DNA of 64,000 nucleotides from Massilia timonae CCUG 45783 (GCF_000315425.1 NZ_JH992924.1:246695-310694); one strand, 5' to 3'. Counted from the stretch's first letter, positions 8,859 to 19,759 are shown. Translations and numbers: made by a program. Notes: generated from the sequence alone by a model not told the origin.

Positions 8859-9218
8859 TCAACAGGTTCCCAGCTTCCACACCAGCTTGTCCCTGCCTTT
8901 TTCCAGCAACAGCACCTCGACGCCGTTCTTCACCGAGCGCGTGATCGTCACCGAACGCCCAAAGTAGCCATACTCGGTCTTGAGCGCGTCCCTGCTCTCG
9001 CTCTGCCTGACCTCGGCGCGGTCGATCTGCAGCCGCAGGTTCTGCAGGATCTGGGCGTCCGGCCAGCGCGCCGACAGGGCGACGTGGCGGGTGCGGTCGT
9101 CGCCGTTGGCGTCGGGATAGCGCCGCTCGCAGGCGGCGGCGACGCCCGCATGCATCAGCGAAGCCAGGCACAACAGGCCTGCAGCCAGCCCGGGAAGCAT
9201 GGAAAACCGGATGGTCAT
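8859..9218 (-). CDS. Secreted hypothetical protein
   Basis: A 119-residue protein with a signal peptide (MTIRFSMLPGLAAGLLCLASLMHAGVAAA cleaved near residue 29) and a small mature domain with an N-terminal Cys (ACERRYPDAN) and a C-terminal Cys (KLGTC), which could pair. No family is recognised. It follows the histidine kinase gene in the same direction with a 26-base gap, so it may be the last gene of the hydrolase-kinase operon. Confidence 0.55.
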   Translation of the reverse strand: MTIRFSMLPGLAAGLLCLASLMHAGVAAACERRYPDANGDDRTRHVALSARWPDAQILQNLRLQIDRAEVRQSESRDALKTEYGYFGRSVTITRSVKNGVEVLLLEKGRDKLVWKLGTC

Positions 9219-9244
9219 GGATCGTGCTCGAAGTTCACAAGCGC

Positions 9245-10801
<1,557 letters not shown>

Positions 10802-10807
10802 CGAAGG

Positions 10808-11611
10808 CTAGCGCAGCGTCTGCGCCAGGAAGACGTCGATCGCGCGCGAACTGGCGGTCGGCGCGCTCATGTGCGGGCAGTGGCCGACGTTGTCGATCAC
10901 GGCCAGGCTGCTGCTGGGCAGGTGCCGGTGCAGCCACTCGCCGACCGTGCGCGGCGCGATCAGGTCGTCGCTGCACTGCAGGACCAGGGCCGGCACGGTC
11001 GACTTCGGCACATCCGGCCGGTGGTCGGACAGGAAGGTGACGCAGGCGAAGTGGCGCGCGATCTCGGGATCGTTGCGGCAGAAACTGTCGGTCAGTTCCT
11101 GGCGCAGCTCGGGCCGGTTCGGCGCGCCCATGATGGCCGGGGCCAGGCTCCGCGACCAGCCCAGGTAGTTCGCTTCCATGGTGTCGAGCAGCTCGCCGAT
11201 GTCTTCGCGGCTGAAGCCGCCGACATAGTCGCCATCGTTGATGTAGCAGGGGGAGGGGCCGATCATGGCCTGGGCGGCGAAGCGCCCGGGCGCCGCGATG
11301 GTGGCCAGCATGCCGATCATGGCGCTGACCGAGTGGCCCACCACCACGACCGGTCCGGTGGCGAACTCTTCCACGACCTCGAGCAGGTCGTCGGCATGGC
11401 CGTGCAGCGACGCGTACCTGGCGCGGTCGTAGGCCGCCAGGTCAGAGCCGCCGGAGCCGGTCAGGTCATAGGTGATGACGCGGAACCGGTCCTGGTAGCA
11501 GGGCGCGAGGAAGCGCCACATGGTCTGGTCGCAGCCGAAACCGTGGGCAAACACCATCGTGGCCGCTCCCTGGCCGGTCACGTGGACGTTGTTGCGAGTC
11601 TTGACGGACAT
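10808..11611 (-). CDS. RsbQ-like alpha/beta hydrolase
   Basis: A 267-residue alpha/beta hydrolase of the RsbQ/KAI2/D14 group. The catalytic triad is visible: Ser94 (GHSVS), Asp216 (SDDLIAP) and His244 (GHCPH). The oxyanion region FAHGFGCDQTMWR and the YDLTGSG stretch also match. In Bacillus subtilis RsbQ supplies a hydrophobic small-molecule signal to the PAS domain of the phosphatase RsbP; here the downstream partner has a PAS domain too but is a histidine kinase. No signal peptide. Substrate unknown. Confidence 0.88.
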   Translation of the reverse strand: MSVKTRNNVHVTGQGAATMVFAHGFGCDQTMWRFLAPCYQDRFRVITYDLTGSGGSDLAAYDRARYASLHGHADDLLEVVEEFATGPVVVVGHSVSAMIGMLATIAAPGRFAAQAMIGPSPCYINDGDYVGGFSREDIGELLDTMEANYLGWSRSLAPAIMGAPNRPELRQELTDSFCRNDPEIARHFACVTFLSDHRPDVPKSTVPALVLQCSDDLIAPRTVGEWLHRHLPSSSLAVIDNVGHCPHMSAPTASSRAIDVFLAQTLR

Positions 11612-11719
11612 TTAATGCCTTCTAATATTTTCACGCAGCCATGCACTGAAAATAACATTTTTTGTCTGCAAAGTCAGCAAAGGCAGCATGCAATCAGGGT
11701 GGAAAGGGGCGTAAACGTT

Positions 11720-13072
11720 TCAATCGCGCTCGTCGTTTTCATTTGCGCGGGTCAATTGCGGTATGACTTTGACCAGCAAAATACGTGGCCCGTTCATTTT
11801 CTTGACCACGACGTCGAAATGCGGGAACGCGATGCGCTGGCCCTGCTTCGGGATATCGCCCAGCTTTTCCATCAGCAGGCCGCCGACCGATTCCACGTCT
11901 TCCAGTCCCATCTGCTCGTTGTCGATGTCGATCCCGAGCAGGCGTTCGAGCGAGAAGATCGGCAGGCTGGCCTTGCCGATATAGGTGCCGTCGGTCTGCT
12001 TGAGCCAGTCGTTTTCGTTCATCCGGAACTCGTCGCGGATCTCGCCGACCATCGCCCCCAGCAGGTTGTCCAGGGTGACGAAGCCGACCGGGCGCTTGCC
12101 CTTTTCGCCGATCAGGGCGAAGTGCGGCGCGCCGCCGCGGAAGCGCCGGAAGATGTCCTGGGCCGGGGTGCGCGCCGAGATCGACTCGACCGGGCGCAGG
12201 AACTGCGTCAGGTCGGTGACCGGGCGGCCCGCCTGCAGCGCGAAATACAGGTCCTTCAGGTGGATGATGCCCAGCACCTCCTCGCCTTCCTCGTCGAAAT
12301 ACGGGTAGCGCGAAAAGCGGTTGCGGCGCACGGTTTCCAGGTTCTCTTCCAGCGAGCGGCTGGCGTACAGGGCGCTGACCTCGTTGATCGGCCGCATCAG
12401 CTCGGATACCTGCAGCGTGCTGAAGTCGAGCGACTGGGCCAGGATGTTGCGGTCGTCCTGGGTGATCTGCTCGCCCGGCGTGGTGGTGTTGGTATTGGTG
12501 CGCAGGATGAGCTTGAGCTCGTCGAGCGAGTAGTGGGTGTCGTGACCGCCGGCGCCGGCCAGGCCGGCCATGCGCAGCACGGCGTTGGCGCTGGCATTGA
12601 GCACGGCGATCGCCGGGTACATCGCCCAGTAGAAGCCGTACAGCGGCATCGCGCACCACAGGGCCACCGATTCCGGCAGCCGGATCGCGAGCGACTTGGG
12701 GGCCAGTTCGCCGACCACGATGTGCAGGAAGGAGATCACCGAGAAGGCGACCACGAAGGAGACGCCGTGGATCAGTTCCTCGGAGGTGACGCCAAGGAAG
12801 GCGAACACCGGCTCGAGCAGGCTGGCGAAGGCCGGTTCGCCGACCCAGCCCAGGCCCAGCGAGGCCAGGGTGATGCCGAGCTGGCAGGCCGACAGGTAGG
12901 CGTCGAGCTGGCCGTGGACCTTGGCCAGGATGCGTCCGCGCAGGCCGGTGGTCTTGGCGATCGCGCGCACGCGGGTCTTGCGCAGCGTGACGATACTGAA
13001 CTCGGCCGCCACGAAGAAGCCGTTCAGCGCCACCAGGAAGAAGGCGAGAACGACAAATAAAATGTTTTCCAT
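11720..13072 (-). CDS. CNNM/CorC-type hemolysin-family protein (DUF21-CBS-CorC_HlyC)
   Basis: A 450-residue membrane protein. The DUF21/CNNM transmembrane domain spans about 1-190 (FFVALNGFFVAAEFSIVTLRK), followed by a pair of CBS domains (about 205-330, including RFSRYPYFDEEGEEVLGI) and the CorC_HlyC domain at the C-terminus. Members handle Mg2+ or Co2+ efflux or are annotated as hemolysins by old homology; ion handling is the likelier role. Standing alone, it starts just behind the nhaR stop, in the same direction. Confidence 0.9.
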   Translation of the reverse strand: MENILFVVLAFFLVALNGFFVAAEFSIVTLRKTRVRAIAKTTGLRGRILAKVHGQLDAYLSACQLGITLASLGLGWVGEPAFASLLEPVFAFLGVTSEELIHGVSFVVAFSVISFLHIVVGELAPKSLAIRLPESVALWCAMPLYGFYWAMYPAIAVLNASANAVLRMAGLAGAGGHDTHYSLDELKLILRTNTNTTTPGEQITQDDRNILAQSLDFSTLQVSELMRPINEVSALYASRSLEENLETVRRNRFSRYPYFDEEGEEVLGIIHLKDLYFALQAGRPVTDLTQFLRPVESISARTPAQDIFRRFRGGAPHFALIGEKGKRPVGFVTLDNLLGAMVGEIRDEFRMNENDWLKQTDGTYIGKASLPIFSLERLLGIDIDNEQMGLEDVESVGGLLMEKLGDIPKQGQRIAFPHFDVVVKKMNGPRILLVKVIPQLTRANENDERD

Positions 13073-13130
13073 ACTGGTTTTGTATTAACAAAAGGCAAAG
13101 CCAGGGGTCATTGTACAACCTGACTTGTCT

Positions 13131-14039
13131 TTATTCCCTGTCAAGCGCTTCCTTGTGCACGGCGGCCAGGATGGCCTCGACCGCCGGATGCTTGATCTTG
13201 CGTTCGTTCGAGATCGCATAGAAGTGCTCGCGCACCTCGGGCACCCGGCCCACCAGCTCGGCCCCGAGCTGGACCTTGATGTCGGCCACCGGCGCCGCCG
13301 GGGTGAAGAACAGGCCGAGTCCGCGCCGCCCGAAGGTATTGAGCAGGGCGTTGTCCTCGAACTCGCCGACCACGTCGGGCCGGATCGCATGGCGCTCGAA
13401 CCAGTCGTCGATCTTGCCGCGCAGGGCATTGTTCCGGGTCGGGAGCAGGATCGGGGCGCCGTGCAGCGAGGCCGGGAAATCCTTGCGGTAGTTCTTGGCC
13501 AGGGCCGGGGCGCCGACCACATACATCTCGTTCTCGGACAGCAGGTGGCTGAACACGCGCAGCGTGGTCCCGGTCGGCACCGCGCGGTCGGTCAGCACCA
13601 CGTCCAGCTTGTGCAGGGCCAGGTCGCCCAGCAGGGCTTCGTACTCGTCTTCATGGCACACCAGGCGCACCGGAATGGCGAGCTGGGTCGTCACCTCGAG
13701 CATGCGGTAGGCCGTGAACTTGGGCAGCGAATCCGAAATGCCCACCGCGAGCCGGATGCGGGCGCTGTCCGAGGCGTCCAGCGCTTCCTGCATCTGCTCT
13801 CCCAGAAGAAAGATCTGGTCGGCATAGGACAGCGCCAGGCGACCGGCCTCGGTCAGGTTCAGGCGCCGGCCTTGCTGATTGAACAGTGCTTTGCCAAACG
13901 CCTGTTCAAGCAGGGTAAGCTGTGTGCTGACAGTCTGGATCGCCAGGCCAAGGCGCTCGGCGGCGCGCGTGATGCTGCCTTCCTTGGCAACCACCCAGAA
14001 GTAATAAAGGTGACGGAAATTGGGTGGCGCGTGGTTCAT
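13131..14039 (-). CDS. nhaR: NhaR-type LysR-family transcriptional activator
   Basis: A 302-residue LysR-type regulator. The winged helix-turn-helix covers about 7-65 (NFRHLYYFWVVAKEGSITRAA), with the NhaR-like pattern instead of the usual LysR LRxFxxVAE, and the effector domain covers 90-295. Enterobacterial NhaR activates the Na+/H+ antiporter gene nhaA in response to Na+. No nhaA lies here; the gene faces a DUF475/TerC-like membrane protein across 119 bases, which is the most likely local target. Confidence 0.88.
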   Translation of the reverse strand: MNHAPPNFRHLYYFWVVAKEGSITRAAERLGLAIQTVSTQLTLLEQAFGKALFNQQGRRLNLTEAGRLALSYADQIFLLGEQMQEALDASDSARIRLAVGISDSLPKFTAYRMLEVTTQLAIPVRLVCHEDEYEALLGDLALHKLDVVLTDRAVPTGTTLRVFSHLLSENEMYVVGAPALAKNYRKDFPASLHGAPILLPTRNNALRGKIDDWFERHAIRPDVVGEFEDNALLNTFGRRGLGLFFTPAAPVADIKVQLGAELVGRVPEVREHFYAISNERKIKHPAVEAILAAVHKEALDRE

Positions 14040-14158
14040 GGCTTCTGTTTTTCGGAAGTAATATTTCGATTATCTTCGCTTTTTCAATAAGCGCCAAGCT
14101 TTTACAATATAGCTCGCCGACACTGTTGGCGTATAACTTTTATAAGAGGGAAAAACTT

Positions 14159-15208
14159 ATGAAGTACTTTACCTGGTCATTCATCGTGACCGCAGTCTGT
14201 CTCGCGCTCTCCGCATGGTGGGGCTTCGAGCATGGCGGCATGAGCGCCGCGTTCACCGCGCTGGGCGTGGCGGCCATCCTGGCGGTGATGGAAGTCTCGC
14301 TGTCCTTCGACAACGCCGTGGTCAACGCCTCGGTGCTCAAGGGCTGGGACGAGTTCTGGATCAAGCTGTTCCTGGGCGTCGGCATCATCATCGCCGTGTT
14401 CGGCATGCGGCTGGTGTTCCCGCTGGTGATCGTGGCCGTGGCCGCGGACCTGGGCACCGTCGAAGTGTGGAACCTGGCGCTGACCGATCCGAAGGCGTTC
14501 TCGACCCACCTGACCAACCACCACGCCGAAGTGGCGGCCTTCGGCGGCATGTTCCTGCTGCTGGTGTTCCTGAACTTCATGCTGGACGACGAGAAGGAAA
14601 CCCACTGGCTGGGCAACTTCGAAGCCAAGATCGGCGCGCTGGGCAAGGTGTCCTCGATCGCCGTCATGATCGCGATCGCCGCGCTGCTGTTCAGCATGAC
14701 CTATGTTGAAGAAGCGCAGAAGATGGTCGTCCTGATCGCAGGTATGTGGGGCATCCTGGTCTATGTCGGTGTCGACATGCTCAGCAGCATGCTGGAAAAG
14801 AGCGAGTCCGAAGCCGGCGCCGTCGGCGACGCGGTCAAGAAGGGCGGCATCGGCGGCTTCCTGTACCTCGAAGTGCTGGATGCCTCGTTCTCGTTCGACG
14901 GCGTGATCGGCGCCTTCGCGATCACCAGCGACGTCGTGATCATCATGCTGGGCCTGGCGATCGGCGCGATGTTCGTGCGTTCGATGACCGTGTTCCTGGT
15001 GCGCAAGGGCACGCTGGACGAATATGTTTACCTGGAGCATGGCGCGCACTACGCGATCGGCATCCTGGCCGTGATCATGCTGGCGAGCATGAAGTGGCAC
15101 GTGCCCGAGCTGATCACCGGCGGCGTCGGCGTGGCCTTCATCCTGGCTTCGCTGTGGAGTTCGCTGCAGTACAAGAAAAAGCACGCGGCGCTGGAAAGCG
15201 GTGCGTAA
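14159..15208 (+). CDS. DUF475 (TerC-like) integral membrane protein
   Basis: A 349-residue protein with about nine helices. It belongs to DUF475, related to TerC, and carries acidic motifs inside helices: EVSLSFDNAVVNASVLKG near residue 48 and LDASFSFDGVIGAFAITSD near 243, the duplicated pattern thought to bind metal ions in this family. The start at 14159 is preceded by AGAGGG. It opens a four-gene cluster with two terD-like genes and a TIGR00266 gene, so it probably forms the membrane part of a Ter-like stress or metal-resistance complex. Confidence 0.9.
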   Translation: MKYFTWSFIVTAVCLALSAWWGFEHGGMSAAFTALGVAAILAVMEVSLSFDNAVVNASVLKGWDEFWIKLFLGVGIIIAVFGMRLVFPLVIVAVAADLGTVEVWNLALTDPKAFSTHLTNHHAEVAAFGGMFLLLVFLNFMLDDEKETHWLGNFEAKIGALGKVSSIAVMIAIAALLFSMTYVEEAQKMVVLIAGMWGILVYVGVDMLSSMLEKSESEAGAVGDAVKKGGIGGFLYLEVLDASFSFDGVIGAFAITSDVVIIMLGLAIGAMFVRSMTVFLVRKGTLDEYVYLEHGAHYAIGILAVIMLASMKWHVPELITGGVGVAFILASLWSSLQYKKKHAALESGA

Positions 15209-15217
15209 ATGACAAAT

Positions 15218-15239
15218 GACCGCTCCTGCCGGAGCGGTC
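15218..15239 (+). other. Intercistronic hairpin after the DUF475 gene
   Basis: GACCGCTCC-TGCC-GGAGCGGTC forms a perfect 9-bp stem just after the DUF475 stop. No T-tract follows, so it is unlikely to be a complete terminator. It may be an RNA-stabilising or partial-termination structure that sets the ratio of DUF475 to TerD. Confidence 0.5.
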
Positions 15240-15316
15240 CAGAATCCGCGGCGAGTGGCTGAACACCAGCTCGCTGCGTTTGCAACCCGGTGTTCATTAA
15301 CTAGGAGAGTCTCATC

Positions 15317-15892
15317 ATGGCAATCAGTCTGCAAAAAGGCGGCAACGTCAACCTGTCGAAAGAAGCCCCGGGCCTGACTTCGCTGAAAGTCGCCCTCGGC
15401 TGGGACGTTCGCGCAACCGATGGCGCAGCCTTCGACCTCGACGGCGCGGTGTTCCTGCTCAATTCGTCGGGCAAGGTACGTTCGGACAGCGACTTCATCT
15501 TCTACAACAACCTGAAGTCGGCCGACGGCTCGATCGTCCACTCGGGCGACAACACCACCGGCGCCGGCGAAGGCGACGACGAGTTCGTCACCATCGACCT
15601 GACCAAGGTGCCGGCCGACGTCGACAAGGTCGTGCTGGGCGTGACCATCCACGACGCCGAAGCCCGTCGCCAGAATTTCGGCATGGTCGGCAAGGCCTTC
15701 ATCCGCTGCGTCAACAACGCCACCAACCAGGAAGTCGCGCGCTACGACCTGTCGGAAGACAGCTCGACCGAAGCGGCGATGATCTTCGGCGAGGTGTACC
15801 GCAACGGCGCCGACTGGAAGTTCCGCGCGATCGGCCAGGGCTTCAACGGCGGCCTGGGCCCACTGGCCCGCAACTACGGCGTGAACGTTTAA
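15317..15892 (+). CDS. terD: TerD family protein
   Basis: A 191-residue cytoplasmic TerD-domain protein. It opens with the family signature [20 protein letters not shown] and has the calcium-binding-type acidic segment [16 protein letters not shown] in the middle, as in TerD and TerE. Family members confer resistance to tellurite, phages, colicins and oxidants through a poorly understood complex with TerC-like membrane proteins. A good Shine-Dalgarno (AGGAGA) precedes the ATG. One of two terD paralogues here. Confidence 0.92.
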   Translation: MAISLQKGGNVNLSKEAPGLTSLKVALGWDVRATDGAAFDLDGAVFLLNSSGKVRSDSDFIFYNNLKSADGSIVHSGDNTTGAGEGDDEFVTIDLTKVPADVDKVVLGVTIHDAEARRQNFGMVGKAFIRCVNNATNQEVARYDLSEDSSTEAAMIFGEVYRNGADWKFRAIGQGFNGGLGPLARNYGVNV

Positions 15893-15903
15893 GGTAATGT
15901 AGG

Positions 15904-15923
15904 GGCGGTTCAAGGGAACCGCC
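15904..15923 (+). other. Intercistronic hairpin between terD and the TIGR00266 gene
   Basis: GGCGGTTC-AAGG-GAACCGCC, a perfect 8-bp stem, 17 bases upstream of the next start. No T-tract follows. It is the second such structure in this operon. Confidence 0.45.
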
Positions 15924-15940
15924 TCATGAAAGGAAGCCAA

Positions 15941-16636
15941 ATGCCAGTTTTTACCGTGACCGGGGACGTCGATCCCTTCCTGCATGTGTCGATGAAGCAG
16001 GGCGAGACCATCTATTGCGAATCCGACGCGATGGTGATGATGGAATCGACCCTCGATCTCAAGGGCAAGATGAAGGGTGGCCTCGGTAGCGCGCTGATGC
16101 GCACCTTCGCCAACGGCGAGTCGTTCTTCCAGCAGCACATCGAAGCGACCCGCGGCGAGGGCGACTGCCTGCTGTCGCCAACCCTGCCGGGCGCGATGCA
16201 GATCGTCGACGTCGGTCCGAACAACTACATCATCAGCGATGGCGCCTTCGTCGCGGCCACGTCCGGCGTGGACCTGCGGGTGCGCACGCAAAGCCTGGGC
16301 AACGCGCTGTTCGCGCAGAGCGGCGGCTTCTTCGTCACCGAGACGGGCGGCCAGGGCCAGGTGGTGGTGTCGGGCTTCGGTTCGATGTCGGTCCTGGAGG
16401 TCGAGCCGGGCAAGGATGCGATCATCGACAACTCGCACGTGGTGTGCTGGGACAGCACCCTGCGCTACGAAATCTCGATCACGACCGGCACCAGCGGCGG
16501 CTTCCTGGGCAACCTGATCAACAGCCAGACCAGTGGCGAGGGCATGGTCCTGCGCTTCTCGGGTCGTGGCAAGGTATATGTGTGTTCGCGCAACCGCACC
16601 GCATTCAAGGCCTGGATGCAGGCGCCCGCAAAATAA
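15941..16636 (+). CDS. TIGR00266/AIM24 family protein
   Basis: A 231-residue protein of the TIGR00266 (AIM24-like, tryptophan RNA-binding-attenuator-like) family: beta-rich, glycine-rich, without signal peptide or membrane helix. Typical pieces are GETIYCESDAMVMM and a second related segment GEGDCLLSPTLPG. I chose the ATG at 15941 because AAAGGAAG lies directly before it, while the ATG at 15926 has none. It is encoded between two terD genes, as often in tellurite-resistance-like clusters. The biochemical role is unknown. Confidence 0.85.
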   Translation: MPVFTVTGDVDPFLHVSMKQGETIYCESDAMVMMESTLDLKGKMKGGLGSALMRTFANGESFFQQHIEATRGEGDCLLSPTLPGAMQIVDVGPNNYIISDGAFVAATSGVDLRVRTQSLGNALFAQSGGFFVTETGGQGQVVVSGFGSMSVLEVEPGKDAIIDNSHVVCWDSTLRYEISITTGTSGGFLGNLINSQTSGEGMVLRFSGRGKVYVCSRNRTAFKAWMQAPAK

Positions 16637-16648
16637 GGAGCTATAACA

Positions 16649-17233
16649 ATGTCAGTCAATCTGCAAAAGGGACAGAAGATCTCCCTGGACAAGGAAGCCG
16701 GTGGCGGCCTCTCCCGCGTGACCATGGGTCTGGGCTGGGACGCGATCAAGTCGAAGGGCTTCTTCGGCTTCGGCGGCGGCAAGTCCGAAGCCGTCGACCT
16801 CGACGCCTCGGTGGTAATGTTCGACGAGTCGAACCGCCCGATGGACGTGGTCTGGTTCCGCCAGCTCAAGAGCCGCGACGGCAGCATCTCGCACTCGGGC
16901 GACAACCGCACCGGCGCCGGCGATGGCGATGACGAGCAGATCAGCGTCGACCTGAACGCCGTGCCGGCGAACGTCAAGGCGCTGGTGTTCACCGTGAACA
17001 GCTTCACCGGCCAGAACTTCTCGACCGTCGAGAACGCCTACTGCCGCCTGATCAACGCAGCGAACCAGCAAGAGGTGGCGCGCTTCAACCTGTCGGTGAC
17101 CGGCTCGCACTCGGCCCAGATCATGGCCAAGCTGTACCGCCACAACGGCGAGTGGAAGATGCATGCGATCGGCGAGAACGGCACTGGCCGGACCTTCGAC
17201 GATCTGATGCCGCAGATTACGGTGCACCTGTAA
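16649..17233 (+). CDS. TerD family protein (TerZ-like)
   Basis: A 194-residue TerD-domain protein. It begins MSVNLQKGQKISLDKEAGGG and has the acidic metal-binding stretch SGDNRTGAGDGDDEQI. Unlike the paralogue at 15317 it carries a glycine-rich insertion (GFFGFGGGKSE) near residue 38, as in TerZ-like members. It is the last gene of the cluster and is followed by a strong terminator. Confidence 0.9.
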   Translation: MSVNLQKGQKISLDKEAGGGLSRVTMGLGWDAIKSKGFFGFGGGKSEAVDLDASVVMFDESNRPMDVVWFRQLKSRDGSISHSGDNRTGAGDGDDEQISVDLNAVPANVKALVFTVNSFTGQNFSTVENAYCRLINAANQQEVARFNLSVTGSHSAQIMAKLYRHNGEWKMHAIGENGTGRTFDDLMPQITVHL

Positions 17234-17256
17234 CCGGCTTTTTCGCCAAACCACCG

Positions 17257-17284
17257 AACCGGGGCCGAGGCCCCGGTTTTTTTA
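17257..17284. terminator. Rho-independent terminator after the ter-like cluster
   Basis: AACCGGGGCC-GA-GGCCCCGGTT followed by a run of T; perfect 10-base arms, of which the inner pairs would open to form the loop. It ends the terD operon. The convergent gene on the other strand stops at 17282 and may use the same hairpin. Confidence 0.88.
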
Positions 17285-17581
17285 TTGTTCGGGCATGCCG
17301 TCGCAAATGTAACGGCAGAGCTTTTCGGAATCGGCTTCGTACTTGTCGATGACCGATTCCTCTTCATCCTTGAGCAGCGCCAGCTTCTTGGGATCGGTTT
17401 CTGCATTCTTCTTCCGGTCAAGTTCGGCGATCTTGCGCTGGTAGGCTTCCCGCTTTGCATCGGACGGGCCCACCTCGGCGCAGTTGCGCATGCACTGCGA
17501 CCTGGTGTTATAGGTTTTCTGGGCAAACGCGGTGTTCGACAACATGCATGCCAATGCACACAGCGCGACAATCTTTTTCAT
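17282..17581 (-). CDS. Small secreted cysteine-containing protein
   Basis: A 99-residue protein with a clear signal peptide (MKKIVALCALACMLSNTAFA). The mature part is charged and helical with a Cys pair near each end (QCMRNC and LCRYIC), a CxxxC...CxxxC layout that could form a two-disulfide helical hairpin. No family is recognised. It lies 15 bases downstream of the TonB-dependent receptor gene on the same strand and may be co-transcribed with it. Confidence 0.6.
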   Translation of the reverse strand: MKKIVALCALACMLSNTAFAQKTYNTRSQCMRNCAEVGPSDAKREAYQRKIAELDRKKNAETDPKKLALLKDEEESVIDKYEADSEKLCRYICDGMPEQ

Positions 17582-17596
17582 GTGTTTCCTTTCCGG

Positions 17597-19759
17597 TCAT
17601 AAGCTGGTTTCGAAACGCACCACGATGCGCGCGTGGCTTGCGTTCCAGGCCGAGAGGCGGACGATGCTGTCCTGCTCCAGGTATTCGTCGATGCGGGCCT
17701 TGCGCTGGGCCAGCAGGTTGTCGAGGTTGAGCCGCAAGACCGTGGTCTTGCTGACGTTCCAGCTCGCATTCAGGTTCAGCACGCGCCGGCTCGATTCGTA
17801 GACGCGCTGGTTGACGCTGCTGCGCACCCAGTCCTCGGGCAGGTAGCTGGCATCGAAGCCCAGTTTCACGGGCAGCGACTGCAACGCATAGCTGCCGCCC
17901 AGCTTGGCGCGCCAGGGCGACTGCCCGGCAATGCGGTTGTCGGGACCGGGCAGGTCGCTGAGGGTCGAGTCGGCCAGGCCGATGCTGCCGGAGAGTTCCA
18001 GGTTCGCCAGCGTTGACGAGAAATCCTTGCCCGCCAGGCGCGCTTCGAGGTCCAGGCCGCGTATCCGCGCCTGGCCCAGGTTGGCCTGGCGGATCACGTA
18101 GCGCGGCACGCTGGCCCAGGGCACGTCCACCAGCGCGACCTCCTGGCCGTTCTTGTCGCCGATGTCGCGCGCGTAGAATTCCAGGCTGACTTCACTGTCG
18201 CGGCCGAACCCGTGCGCATACGACAGGTTCAGGCCGAGCGCGCGTTCCGGCCGCAGCGCGGGATTGCCGCTGCTGTCGGCCAGGTCGATGCCGTTGGCGC
18301 CGCACAAGCCCTGGGCCGGGCATGGCGCATATGGATTGATCGTGGGCCGCAGCAGCATTTCGTCGAAGAAGGGCGTGCGGTAGCTGCGCGCCAGCGAGGC
18401 CCTGAGCTGGCGCTTGCGATTGCCGCCAATGCGGTGCGAGACATGCGCCGACGGCGACCACAGGTCGAATCGCGGACGGTTGTCGACCGGACCCTCGACC
18501 AGGCGGTAATGGCGTCGTTCGCCTGACGCGCCCAGGTTGACGGCCCAGCGCCGGTTGATCCGCCATTCGTCCTGGATGAACAACCGGACGCTGGTCAGGT
18601 GGGATGCCGTTTCCGGCCCCAGCACGGCCAGGCTGGGGTCTGGACGGCCGTCGATCAGGTCGGTATGGCTGCTGTCGCTGTCGTTGCGCGCGAACCTGGC
18701 GCCGGCGCTGATCCGGTGGCCATCCTCGGTCTCCAGGGCGTAGTCGAGGTCGAGGAAGTAGTTGCGCGTGCTTTGGTCCTGGTCATTGACACGCTGGCGC
18801 GGGCCGCCCGGCGACCATATTTCGTCCCGGCGCAGGCGGCTGTCCGAACGCGAGCCGCTGGCAAGAAGCTTGACGGCCAGGCTGCTGTCCGGGTCGATCT
18901 TCCAGTTCCACAGCAAGGGCAGGTGCAGATTGTTCGTGGGGCTCGTCCCGGTCTGGTTCGCGAACGAGGTCGGGCCGGACAGCCAGCGCCGCTGTTCCTG
19001 GCTGTCATTGTCGGAGTTGGCGCGCGCGATTTCCGGGCTGAAGGTCAGCGTGTGATCGGCATCCAGGGCCCAGGCCAGCACACCGCTCGCACTGATCGAT
19101 TCGAACAGGCCCGGGGTATGGGCCTCGCCTTCGTACTCACGGGCCACGCCCGAGCCCGGCCGTTCGCGGGTCTGGACATAGCTGCCATTTGCGGTGGACA
19201 ACCTGCGCCAGCGCGACAGCATGAAGGTATGGCTGAAGTCATCGCTCACGCCGGTGGTCGACCAGGTCAGGTCCATGCCCTTCCTGCCGCCCTCGGTGCG
19301 CACATTGCCGTGCAATCTGGACGACGTCTTGCGCTGCGCCTTGCGCAGGACGATGTTGATGGTGCCGGCGATGCCGAACGGCCCGGTGGCTGCGGTGGTG
19401 GTCTTGGCGATCTCGATGCGTTCGACGCGCATCAGGTCGATGTTCATGTAGTCGCCGGTCTGCGCCTGGCCATCGACCAGCACCTGGGTATAGCCGGGCA
19501 GGCCGAGCAGGCCGATGCGGCCGCCCTTGTCGACGCTGATCGCGGGCTCGCGCCGGAGCAGTTCGCCGGTATTCTGCAGGCCGCTGTCGGCGATTTTCTT
19601 CTGGCCGATGATGATTTTTCCGGCGACGAAATCCTGGCCCGCCTCGACGTCGGTCTGGACGCCGCTGATGACGACTTGCTGGGGTGGCGCGCTCGCCTCG
19701 GTCTGGGCATGCGCGCAGGTGCAATACAGGGCTGACAGGCAGGCGAGAAGACGGTGCAT
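17597..19759 (-). CDS. TonB-dependent outer membrane receptor
   Basis: A 720-residue receptor that takes up a siderophore or another large substrate using TonB energy. Signal peptide MHRLLACLSALYCTCAHAQ, plug domain (about 40-160, with GLLGLPGYTQVLVDGQ and MRVERIEIAKTTTAATGP), then a 22-strand-type barrel ending in the aromatic C-terminus RIVVRFETSL. I chose the start at 19759 because it places the signal peptide at the N-terminus; upstream starts would bury it. Substrate unknown; no Fur box was identified. Confidence 0.88.
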   Translation of the reverse strand: MHRLLACLSALYCTCAHAQTEASAPPQQVVISGVQTDVEAGQDFVAGKIIIGQKKIADSGLQNTGELLRREPAISVDKGGRIGLLGLPGYTQVLVDGQAQTGDYMNIDLMRVERIEIAKTTTAATGPFGIAGTINIVLRKAQRKTSSRLHGNVRTEGGRKGMDLTWSTTGVSDDFSHTFMLSRWRRLSTANGSYVQTRERPGSGVAREYEGEAHTPGLFESISASGVLAWALDADHTLTFSPEIARANSDNDSQEQRRWLSGPTSFANQTGTSPTNNLHLPLLWNWKIDPDSSLAVKLLASGSRSDSRLRRDEIWSPGGPRQRVNDQDQSTRNYFLDLDYALETEDGHRISAGARFARNDSDSSHTDLIDGRPDPSLAVLGPETASHLTSVRLFIQDEWRINRRWAVNLGASGERRHYRLVEGPVDNRPRFDLWSPSAHVSHRIGGNRKRQLRASLARSYRTPFFDEMLLRPTINPYAPCPAQGLCGANGIDLADSSGNPALRPERALGLNLSYAHGFGRDSEVSLEFYARDIGDKNGQEVALVDVPWASVPRYVIRQANLGQARIRGLDLEARLAGKDFSSTLANLELSGSIGLADSTLSDLPGPDNRIAGQSPWRAKLGGSYALQSLPVKLGFDASYLPEDWVRSSVNQRVYESSRRVLNLNASWNVSKTTVLRLNLDNLLAQRKARIDEYLEQDSIVRLSAWNASHARIVVRFETSL

